In this document: positions 7,419-15,051 of the stretch, piece after piece
Numbering within the stretch: the first letter of the stretch is position 1
Layout of the letters: every line of letters begins with the position of its first letter
Source: Nitrospiraceae bacterium UBA2166
GTDB taxonomy: Bacteria > Nitrospirota > Nitrospiria > Nitrospirales > UBA2166
DNA: 36,121 bases
Assembly (NCBI GenBank): GCA_002328825.1
Contig: DCWI01000051.1
Location: 1 to 36,121 of the forward strand
Reading direction: 5' to 3'
The notes under the pieces: model-generated
Seen by the model: the letters and a program-made list of their open reading frames with translations, nothing else
Told to the model about the DNA's origin: nothing
Databases searched by the model: none
Position numbers and translations under genes: made by a program

Positions 7419-10400
7419 ATGGAAACAATATCCACACTATTTGATAATAAGCGAAAATCTCCTGTTTCTTTTGATCAGCTTCGTATAGGAATTGCGTCGT
7501 CAGACAAAATTCGGTCATGGTCCTATGGAGAGGTTAAAAAACCTGAAACAATTAACTATCGTTCATTCAAGCCAGAAAAAGACGGGTTGTTTTGTGCCAA
7601 GATTTTTGGACCGACAAAAGATTGGGAGTGTAATTGCGGAAAATACAAGCGCATGAAGCATCGTGGAATTGTCTGCGATAAATGTGGCGTTGAAGTGATA
7701 CAGTCCAAGGTTAGGCGGGAACGGATGGGTCACATCGAGTTGGCAGCACCAGTGGCGCACATCTGGTTTTTGAAAGGTTTGCCGAGCCGAATTGGGACCC
7801 TCTTGGATATAAGTCTCAAGGTTTTAGAGAGGATTCTGTATTTTGAAAACTATGTCGTGCTTGAAGCAGGTGATGCGCCCGTAGAATTTGGAGAGGTGCT
7901 ATCCGAAGAACGATACTGGGAGATTTTTCAGGAACACCCTAGTGGATTTAGGGCAGGTATAGGTGCGGAGGCCATCCAAGAGATGCTTGCGAACTTGGAT
8001 ATTGATGCGCTTTGGGAAGAGCTTCGCGAAAAGATCAAAGGTCAGGTTTCCAATGCTGTGATGAAAAAACATATCAAGCGGTTAAAAGTGGTTGAAGATT
8101 TTCGTCGATCTAATAATCGCCCTGAGTCTATGATCCTTTCCGTTATTCCTGTTTTGCCTCCTGAACTGCGTCCTCTTGTTCCTCTGGATGGAGGACGTTT
8201 TGCGACGTCAGATCTTAATGATCTCTACCGGCGAGTAATTAACCGGAATAATCGCTTGAAAAGGCTACTTGAGCTTCGAGCTCCAGGTGTGATCGTTCGT
8301 AATGAAATGCGTATGCTCCAAGAAGCGGTTGATGCGTTGTTTGATAACGGCAGACGTGGTCGTGCTATACGAGGGGCTAATAAACGAGAGCTTAAGTCGT
8401 TAAGTGATATGGTGAAAGGGAAACAAGGACGTTTTCGCCAAAACCTTCTTGGAAAGCGTGTCGATTATTCTGGGCGATCTGTGATCGTAGTTGGGCCAGA
8501 ACTTCGCTTAAATCAATGTGGGTTGCCTAAAAAAATGGCGTTGGAGCTATTTAAACCATTTGTTTTGCACAAGCTTGAAGAGAGGGGCGCGGCCACCACC
8601 ATCAAGAGTGCGAAGAAGTTAACTGAACAGGGAACGGCAGAGGTATGGGATGTTCTTGATGAAGTGATTTGTGAGCATCCGGTGTTGCTGAATCGTGCGC
8701 CAACTCTGCATCGACTTGGTCTGCAGGCTTTTGATCCAGTACTGGTTGAAGGAAAAGCGATCAAGTTGCATCCATTGGTTTGTGCAGCTTTCAATGCTGA
8801 CTTTGATGGTGACCAAATGGCTGTGCATGTGCCTTTATCGATCGAAGCTCAGATTGAAAGTCGTGTGTTGATGCTTTCTGTGCACAACATTCTATCTCCA
8901 GCAAACGGAAAGCCTATTGCGGTTCCTTCGCAAGACATGGTGTTGGGGTGCTATTGGCTTACAAAGGAAGAAAATGCGGCAAAAGGTGAAGGGAAAATCT
9001 TTTCTGACCAAGATGAAGTTCGGGTTGCCTACGATGCAGAGGAAGTCGCGATACATGCAAAGGTTCGAGTGCGCATAAATAATGAGATGGTTGATACGAC
9101 CGTCGGGCGTGTTTTGCTGGGAGAAATTCTTCCTCCTGGTATCCCGTTTTCTGCAGCCAATACCCTTATGACCAAGAAGGCTGTTGGTGAGTTAATTGAC
9201 TTGTGCTATCGCAATGTTCCTCTCATGGATACAGTGGTGCTGCTTGACAAAATTAAAAATCTTGGATTTTCGTATGCGACAAAAGCCGCTGTCTCGATTT
9301 GCATTGATGATATGTTGATTCCAAAGAAGAAGCCAGCCCTTATTGCGGAGGCACAAAAGGACGTTCTTGCTATTCAGAGCCAGTACGGTGATGGCTTGAT
9401 CACGAGGGGTGAGTGCTATAACAAAGTCATTGATATTTGGGCACATGTTACAGAGTTGGTTGCCAGTGAGATGCAGGATGAACTCGAAGGAAGGGCGAAA
9501 AATGATCGGGGCGGTTCCTTTAATCCGATCTTCATGATGACAGACTCGGGCGCCCGCGGTAGTGGCCAACAAATTAGGCAGCTCGGAGGAATGCGGGGTC
9601 TTATGGCTAAGCCGTCCGGTGAAATCATTGAAACACCAATTACAGCTAATTTTCGCGAAGGATTAACAGTGCTTCAGTACTTTATTTCAACTCATGGTGC
9701 GCGAAAAGGATTGGCTGATACGGCGTTGAAAACTGCCAACTCAGGGTACCTTACTCGGCGTCTTGTTGATGTGGCTCAGGATGTGATCATTAACTCTGAT
9801 GATTGCCAAACCATTGATAGTATTCAGGTAACCTCGCTTGTTGAAGGAGGTGAAATTATTCAGCCATTGGAGGATAGAATTTTAGGGCGGATTGCTGCTG
9901 GAGATATTCGTGATCCCTTGACTGGTGAGATTATTGTTCAGGTAGGTGAAGAGATTAATGAAAATCGAGTGAAAGAGATTACCAATACTGGGGTTGATCA
10001 AGTCAAAATTCGATCTGTGCTGACGTGCATGTTGCGGAGGGGCGTGTGTAAAAAGTGTTATGGACGCGATCTTGCGAGAGGGAGGTTGGTTGAAACTGGT
10101 GAGCCTGTTGGCGTGATTGCCGCACAATCCATTGGAGAACCAGGAACTCAGCTTACAATGAGAACATTCCACATTGGTGGTACGGCAAGTCGGGTCGTTG
10201 AGAAGACGGTGCTAGAATCAAAGGGTGCAGGCATGCTCAAGTATCTCAATCTGCGGACGGTAAAAAACAAAGAAGGCGACTGGGTTGTTATGAGCCGCAG
10301 TGGGAAAATTGCCGTGTGTGATAATGATGGGCGTGAGCGAGAAAAATATCCGGTTATTTATGGGGCAAAGATTAAGGTGAACGAAGGAGACAAGGTTGAG

Positions 10401-11549
10401 GCTGGGAAGAAATTGTTGGAGTGGGATCCATATTCTCTGGTCATGTTGACCGAAGTCGGAGGTCGAATCGCGTATGGCGACTTGATCGAAAATGTGACGA
10501 TGAAGGAACTTCTTGATGAAGTTACAGGACTCTCTCGAAAATTGGTCATTGATATGCCTGGGCAGTCATACCGACCACGTATTTCGATTAAGGATGAATC
10601 AGGGAAAACTGCTAAGCTTCCTCAGTCAGGAGCCCCAGCACGGTATTTGCTTCCATCGGGAGCTCATATTTTGGTTGAGAAGGGGGAAGAGGTTCATCCG
10701 GGAGATGTGTTAGTGAAGATTCCTCGTGAGACCACCAAAACAAAAGATATTACTGGAGGGTTGCCTCGGGTTGCCGAATTATTTGAAGCAAGAATGCCAA
10801 AAGAACATGCTGTCATTAGTGAAATTGATGGAGTGGTTGAACATGCTGGGTTAGTTAAGGGTATGCGAAAGGTGCTTGTCAAGAACGATTTGGGTGATGT
10901 TCGTGAGTACTATATTCCCCGAGGGAAGCATGTCAATGTACATGACGGCGATTGGATTCAGGCCGGTGAGCCTCTCATGGACGGTTCACCAGATCCGCAT
11001 GATATTCTTGATGTATTGGGTCCAAAAGAACTCCAGAAGTATCTTGTGGATGGGGTCCAGAAAGTCTATCGATTACAAGGGGTCGTAATTAATGACAAGC
11101 ATATCGAGACTATTGTTCGGCAAATGCTTCGAAAGGTGAGGATTGAAGAGTCCGGAGATTCTGAGTTTCTGGCCGGTAGTCAGGTTGATCGGTTTGTCTT
11201 CCATGATGAACAGGAAAAGATACGAGAGCAGAAAGGGGATCCGCCAAAAGGAAAGCCTGTTCTTTTGGGTATCACGAAAGCATCGCTACATACCGAAAGC
11301 TTTATTTCTGCCGCCTCGTTTCAGGAAACTACGCGAGTGCTTACGGAAGCTGCAATCACTGGGAAGGTCGATCCGTTGGTTGGATTGAAGGAGAATGTTA
11401 TTGTCGGCCGTCTTATTCCAGCCGGAACGGGTCTAGCATTGTATCGTGATACACAAGTGATACAGCAAGAGTCTTCGGTCGAGGAACTAGAAGGTGCTGA
11501 GGAGGCTAACGAGAACGTTGCTGTATTATCCGGCCATCGTTCAGTGTAG
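7419..11549 (+). CDS. rpoC: DNA-directed RNA polymerase subunit beta'
   Basis: This is the largest RNA polymerase subunit and supplies the catalytic magnesium site. The motif NADFDGDQM at residues 459-467 gives the three aspartates D461, D463 and D465. An N-terminal zinc ribbon uses C71, C73, C86 and C89; a second zinc site uses C796, C870, C877 and C880. The trigger-loop and bridge-helix region is recognisable (MTDSGARGSGQQIRQLGGMR, then TANSGYLTRRLVD). At 1376 residues it is of normal bacterial length without large lineage insertions. CGGAGGC precedes the ATG. The next gene is convergent, so the operon probably ends here. Confidence 0.98.
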   Translation: METISTLFDNKRKSPVSFDQLRIGIASSDKIRSWSYGEVKKPETINYRSFKPEKDGLFCAKIFGPTKDWECNCGKYKRMKHRGIVCDKCGVEVIQSKVRRERMGHIELAAPVAHIWFLKGLPSRIGTLLDISLKVLERILYFENYVVLEAGDAPVEFGEVLSEERYWEIFQEHPSGFRAGIGAEAIQEMLANLDIDALWEELREKIKGQVSNAVMKKHIKRLKVVEDFRRSNNRPESMILSVIPVLPPELRPLVPLDGGRFATSDLNDLYRRVINRNNRLKRLLELRAPGVIVRNEMRMLQEAVDALFDNGRRGRAIRGANKRELKSLSDMVKGKQGRFRQNLLGKRVDYSGRSVIVVGPELRLNQCGLPKKMALELFKPFVLHKLEERGAATTIKSAKKLTEQGTAEVWDVLDEVICEHPVLLNRAPTLHRLGLQAFDPVLVEGKAIKLHPLVCAAFNADFDGDQMAVHVPLSIEAQIESRVLMLSVHNILSPANGKPIAVPSQDMVLGCYWLTKEENAAKGEGKIFSDQDEVRVAYDAEEVAIHAKVRVRINNEMVDTTVGRVLLGEILPPGIPFSAANTLMTKKAVGELIDLCYRNVPLMDTVVLLDKIKNLGFSYATKAAVSICIDDMLIPKKKPALIAEAQKDVLAIQSQYGDGLITRGECYNKVIDIWAHVTELVASEMQDELEGRAKNDRGGSFNPIFMMTDSGARGSGQQIRQLGGMRGLMAKPSGEIIETPITANFREGLTVLQYFISTHGARKGLADTALKTANSGYLTRRLVDVAQDVIINSDDCQTIDSIQVTSLVEGGEIIQPLEDRILGRIAAGDIRDPLTGEIIVQVGEEINENRVKEITNTGVDQVKIRSVLTCMLRRGVCKKCYGRDLARGRLVETGEPVGVIAAQSIGEPGTQLTMRTFHIGGTASRVVEKTVLESKGAGMLKYLNLRTVKNKEGDWVVMSRSGKIAVCDNDGREREKYPVIYGAKIKVNEGDKVEAGKKLLEWDPYSLVMLTEVGGRIAYGDLIENVTMKELLDEVTGLSRKLVIDMPGQSYRPRISIKDESGKTAKLPQSGAPARYLLPSGAHILVEKGEEVHPGDVLVKIPRETTKTKDITGGLPRVAELFEARMPKEHAVISEIDGVVEHAGLVKGMRKVLVKNDLGDVREYYIPRGKHVNVHDGDWIQAGEPLMDGSPDPHDILDVLGPKELQKYLVDGVQKVYRLQGVVINDKHIETIVRQMLRKVRIEESGDSEFLAGSQVDRFVFHDEQEKIREQKGDPPKGKPVLLGITKASLHTESFISAASFQETTRVLTEAAITGKVDPLVGLKENVIVGRLIPAGTGLALYRDTQVIQQESSVEELEGAEEANENVAVLSGHRSV

Positions 11550-11738
11550 CCAGACTGTGCTGTAGCCTTTATTCTTGCGGGCATCTATGCCTTCGTTTTG
11601 GCAAACATCTTGCCGAAGATGCTCCTGATTGCTATCACTCTATCTATTCCATTTGTTCAGGCCAGTTGCGAGTGGGGTTGCAATTTTCTGTCGGGAAGAG
11701 TTAGGGGATTTGTGTGTAAAAACAGCTAGCCAATTTAT

Positions 11739-12305
11739 TTAGGTCTTGTCTTCAGGAATATTTCTTTCGCCCATGCCAAATGGGCTGTCGCCATCAATGG
11801 TGTGTAGCGTAATTTGCTGGTTGCCAGTGAATTTGAATACCGATAATCCTCGTCCGTGCAGAGGAAGATTCTGTTCAGGCGTATGCCACACACCTTCCCA
11901 GTGGAGATGGACAGAATAATTGTGCTGTGTGATGAGTATTCGATCAATTGAAAATGTTAGAGACATGCTGTCGTAGAACTGAACATCGTGTTGTATCGCA
12001 TTGAGAATTCGCGCAGATTCTTTTAGAGGGGTGAATAGGGTGTTGAGGACGGTGAGGTCTTTGTTCTCGTAAGAAGAACGAAGAGTCTCAACCGTGGCAT
12101 CAAGGTTTCTGAGACGTAAGGAGGCATCTTCGCTTTGAAGATGAGGGGTGGATTTGCATCCTGGAATATATTCTTTGAGCAGGAACTGCATTCCGGTGAC
12201 TTCCGTATGCTCTCTCCATTCGAATTCTTGGTTTGGTGTAAGAGAGATGGAATACATTGTGATGAGAAAAATAGTGATGCCACTCTGCAAGATGATGCGG
12301 ATCAT
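11739..12305 (-). CDS. exported protein, probable NTF2/SnoaL-like fold
   Basis: I do not recognise a named family. The 188-residue product starts with a hydrophobic segment (IILQSGITIFLITMYSISL), probably a signal peptide or anchor. The mature part has a long helix (about residues 65-100, LRLRNLDATVETLRSSYENKD) followed by alternating strands (SVHLHWEGVWH, GRGLSVFKFTG, ITLHTIDGDSPFG). That layout resembles small NTF2/SnoaL-like domains; this is inference from pattern only. It begins 12 bases after the moaB stop and is the last gene of the four-gene minus-strand operon. The 189-base space to the rpoC stop, in convergent orientation, contains a CATCTT/AAGATG hairpin (11606-11621) without a T tract. 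Confidence 0.7.
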   Translation of the reverse strand: MIRIILQSGITIFLITMYSISLTPNQEFEWREHTEVTGMQFLLKEYIPGCKSTPHLQSEDASLRLRNLDATVETLRSSYENKDLTVLNTLFTPLKESARILNAIQHDVQFYDSMSLTFSIDRILITQHNYSVHLHWEGVWHTPEQNLPLHGRGLSVFKFTGNQQITLHTIDGDSPFGMGERNIPEDKT

Positions 12306-12317
12306 CGACTTACCGTT

Positions 12318-12821
12318 TTATCGGACAAGTTCCCCAACGATATGGCTGAGTTCTGGAAGGATCAATTTTTCCATTGCTAAGCGGACAGCGTTTTTGGATC
12401 CTGGGAGCGCAAAAACAACTGTTCCTTTGGATACGCCTGCGATGGCTCGACTCAGGATCGCAGGCGAACCAATCTCCTCATAGCTAAGGAACCGGAAGAC
12501 CTCGCCAAATCCATCAAGGCGCTTGTCAAGTATTGCGTTCACCGTCTCATAGGTCGAGTCTCGTTTTGATACTCCTGTTCCCCCATTGATAATAATTGCT
12601 TGTATTGCTTCGAGAATGAGATTGTTATTGATGGCGTTACGAATCTGAGAAGGCTCATCTTTAACAATTTCATAGTGTTCAGTGGTGTGGCCCTCATTTT
12701 TTAGTAATTGAATGATCAGTTGCCCGCTAATATCATTCTCCTTGGTTCGAGAATCACTGCATGTGATAATGCCGCATCCAATATGGGAAGGGGCTTGTGC
12801 TTTGTGGTGTGTATGGCTCAT
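12318..12821 (-). CDS. moaB: molybdenum cofactor biosynthesis protein MoaB/MogA family
   Basis: Members of this family bind molybdopterin, and MogA-type members adenylate it before molybdenum insertion. The 167-residue product has GCGIITCSDSRTKENDISG at the N terminus, the signature INGGTGVSKRDSTYE (about residues 78-92), where GGTG and the following SKRD aspartate belong to the active site, and ALPGSKNAVRLAMEKLILPE near the end. I chose ATG at 12821; an upstream TTG at 12854 would overlap the ferredoxin gene. It follows that gene by 23 bases and precedes the NTF2-like gene by 12. Whether it acts as MogA or as the often dispensable MoaB cannot be told from sequence. Confidence 0.9.
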   Translation of the reverse strand: MSHTHHKAQAPSHIGCGIITCSDSRTKENDISGQLIIQLLKNEGHTTEHYEIVKDEPSQIRNAINNNLILEAIQAIIINGGTGVSKRDSTYETVNAILDKRLDGFGEVFRFLSYEEIGSPAILSRAIAGVSKGTVVFALPGSKNAVRLAMEKLILPELSHIVGELVR

Positions 12822-12844
12822 CCTGTAGTCAATGTTTAAGGGGG

Positions 12845-13171
12845 TTAGTCCCAAGAATCATCGGGAATTCTCAGGCGGTCTACAGGTTGCCCTTGTCCAA
12901 TATGTTGGTCAAGAATATCAGCGATATCTGATTCGCCCACTCGCTGATACCACACACTGTCAGGATAGACGACGATGGTTGTTCCTATGTCACATGGACC
13001 AAGGCATGTTGCGCCTGTTACCATAGCTTTCCCCACGAGATTTCGCTCAACGAGTCCCATGGTAAGATTCATAAGGATATTTTCTGAGCCTTTTTCTCCG
13101 CAAGATCCTTTGGGATGGCCTGGTGGACGTGTGTTAGTGCATACAAAAATATGATACTGAGGCTTTGGCAT
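12845..13171 (-). CDS. thioredoxin-like [2Fe-2S] ferredoxin
   Basis: The 108-residue protein has the thioredoxin-like ferredoxin pattern of the NuoE/Shethna-protein family. Four cysteines can ligand a [2Fe-2S] cluster: C11 and C24 in the first loop (VCTNTRPPGHPKGSCG), then C56 and C60 in the ATCLGPCDIG turn. The C-terminal half (TTIVVYPDSVWYQRV) matches the family strand. AGGAGG stands at good distance before the ATG. It probably carries electrons for an unidentified partner. Its place next to moaB suggests, but does not prove, a link to a molybdoenzyme or to cofactor assembly. Confidence 0.92.
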   Translation of the reverse strand: MPKPQYHIFVCTNTRPPGHPKGSCGEKGSENILMNLTMGLVERNLVGKAMVTGATCLGPCDIGTTIVVYPDSVWYQRVGESDIADILDQHIGQGQPVDRLRIPDDSWD

Positions 13172-13246
13172 TTGGTCTTCCTCCTACTTGGTAATGTGAT
13201 TGAGATTAGCTCTGCATGTCAAGTCATGAAGCTTGACATCCATTTT

Positions 13247-13879
13247 TTATGGTGGAGGCAGAGTCATGCCCTCCGGCAACTGTGGTGTCGAGAATCGTCT
13301 TGGTGGGTGATGGTCAATTCCAATGTATGCCTCGATGAATCGAATAATACGCTGTTCATCATATGAGTCGAATGTGTCAATGCGTTGCCATGCTGTTAGT
13401 GCAATCTTTGTATCCATACCTGGATAGGGAGCGAGGACTAGATGATCGTATTTGCTACGCAGATATGGGTTTTTTGCTCTCACATGTTCTGGTATATCCG
13501 CATTAGCTAGTTTCTGATAGTGCACGAAAATTTCTTTCAACTTTGTAACAAGTTCGGGGCATGGCTTTTGACAGTTGTATTGGATAATGACCCCACCGTC
13601 TTCAAGGTTGTGGACTTGAAGTTCTTTCGGAATTGGCTCCGAATGAATATCCCACTTGGCCACGTATTTGAGGTGATGTCCTGAGGTTGGAGGGTCGCTG
13701 TTATAGGGTGGATGAGGATCGTCTAGAGATTCAACATGGGAATTCCCCAGCGATGGGAGTAATGTGCCGGGAGATGTATCGGCATTAATTATCGAAGCAA
13801 ACAGAAAAAGGGGACAGAGCAAGAAAGCTACAAACACAAAAATTAGCAAGTGATTGTTAATATTGAGTTGTGTCATCAT
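13247..13879 (-). CDS. DUF3105 domain protein, membrane-anchored
   Basis: The 210-residue protein has an N-terminal hydrophobic segment (HLLIFVFVAFLLCPLFLFAS, residues 10-29) that should anchor it in the inner membrane or act as a signal peptide. The following domain matches my memory of DUF3105: PPYNSDPPTSGHH, then a short WDIHSEPIPKELQVHNLEDG block and VIIQYNC, with several conserved histidines. The function of the family is unknown. It is the first gene of the minus-strand operon and ends 75 bases before the ferredoxin gene. Two ATG codons stand together behind a GAAGGA site; the first is used here. Confidence 0.8.
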   Translation of the reverse strand: MMTQLNINNHLLIFVFVAFLLCPLFLFASIINADTSPGTLLPSLGNSHVESLDDPHPPYNSDPPTSGHHLKYVAKWDIHSEPIPKELQVHNLEDGGVIIQYNCQKPCPELVTKLKEIFVHYQKLANADIPEHVRAKNPYLRSKYDHLVLAPYPGMDTKIALTAWQRIDTFDSYDEQRIIRFIEAYIGIDHHPPRRFSTPQLPEGMTLPPP

Positions 13880-14145
13880 CCTTTGCTTCCTTCGTCGTTG
13901 GGATAATTTTTGGTTCCAATCTATAGTTTCTATTCATTGACGGAACGTAATTCCCGTAAATACTACCATATATCTTTTGGGTAGGGCAGCAATAGCCAGT
14001 AGACGATAGATGACAAAAAACTGAGGGTTGATTGGGAGTGGATTTTGTTGTTCAAGCGCACTAAAGTCGATTATCGAGATGCTTGGCGAAACTGATTTTA
14101 CCTCTCCTTGACGCTCTTTTGTTCTATTGTTACCCTTCTTTTCCT
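13880..14145. other. divergent intergenic region
   Basis: This 266-base stretch separates the minus-strand DUF3105 operon from plus-strand tadA, so promoters for both should lie here. I see no convincing paired -35/-10 boxes, operator repeat or RNA structure. A frame open to tadA extends back to 14083, but its predicted extra residues do not resemble the TadA N terminus. Confidence 0.5.
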
Positions 14146-14658
14146 ATGAATTTAGTAACTGCTGAGGATAAGACCTATATGAAATTGGCGTTGGAAGAAG
14201 CTGCGCGTGCTGTTTTTCATGGAGAGGTTCCAGTTGGCGCTGTACTGGTTCACAACCGTACGATATTGGCCAAAGTTCATAATTTTCGTGAGGCGTGGCA
14301 GGATCCGACAGCGCATGCCGAAGTTGTTGCGATTCGAGAGGCTGCTGAGAAGTTAGGGACGTGGAGACTGACTGGGGCATGCCTGTACTCGACACTCGAA
14401 CCTTGTACTATGTGTGCCGGAACTATTATTCATGCTCGCATTGAGCGTCTTGTGTTTGGGGCAGAGGATGCAAAAGCTGGAGCCTGTGGGTCTGTCTTTA
14501 ACATTTTAGCGGAGCCTCGTATCAATCATAGTGTTTCGGTGATAGGTGGGATCTGTGCACAGGAAAGTCATGACATGCTTCAGTCATTCTTTCGAAGTCG
14601 AAGGAAAAGAGAAGCCTTGGCGAGTATAAATGGTTCACGGAGTTCAGGTACTAGATAG
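14146..14658 (+). CDS. tadA: tRNA-specific adenosine deaminase
   Basis: TadA converts adenosine 34 of tRNA-Arg(ACG) to inosine. The 170-residue product has the zinc deaminase motifs: H57-A-E59 in PTAHAEV, with E59 as the proton shuttle, and PCTMC (C87 and C90) in STLEPCTMCAGTIIHARI. The start ATG at 14146 gives a family-length protein, although no clear ribosome binding site precedes it; an internal ATG at 14176 is an alternative. The stop codon directly abuts a tRNA-Ser gene. The order tadA, SRP RNA, dnaX, ybaB matches Bacillus subtilis. Confidence 0.95.
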   Translation: MNLVTAEDKTYMKLALEEAARAVFHGEVPVGAVLVHNRTILAKVHNFREAWQDPTAHAEVVAIREAAEKLGTWRLTGACLYSTLEPCTMCAGTIIHARIERLVFGAEDAKAGACGSVFNILAEPRINHSVSVIGGICAQESHDMLQSFFRSRRKREALASINGSRSSGTR

Positions 14659-14747
<89 letters not shown>

Positions 14748-14823
14748 TTTGTGATCTCATTTCCCATCGTGAGGTGTGGTATTATAAGGGTTCTATGAGT
14801 GTTTAATGCTAAAAAACTCAAAA

Positions 14824-14913
<90 letters not shown>

Positions 14914-14939
14914 CCTATTTGACCAAAACTTAGAGTTAG

Positions 14940-15037
14940 GGCTGGGCCCTGTGCGACGAGTACCTGTGAACCCCGTGAGGTCCGGAAGGAAGCAGCGGTA
15001 AGCAGGGATGCTCGGGTGCTGCAGGATCACCTGGCCC
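14940..15037 (+). ncRNA. ffs: bacterial small signal recognition particle RNA (4.5S type)
   Basis: The conserved domain IV core is clear: AGGTCCGGAAGGAAGCAGC at 14978-14996, which carries the GGAA tetraloop and the asymmetric loop that bind Ffh. The ends pair through GGGCC (14944-14948) and GGCCC (15033-15037), which closes a hairpin of about 100 bases. The exact ends are approximate by a few bases. Position between tRNA-Ser and dnaX is the usual one for this RNA in many bacteria. A CTTTTCTTT stretch follows and may serve as a weak terminator inside the dnaX leader. Confidence 0.93.
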
Positions 15038-15051
15038 TTTTCTTTCGAATT

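Noticed and set aside
13115..13366. 83-codon plus-strand frame over the ferredoxin and DUF3105 genes
   Set aside because: It overlaps two well-supported minus-strand genes and has no recognisable features.
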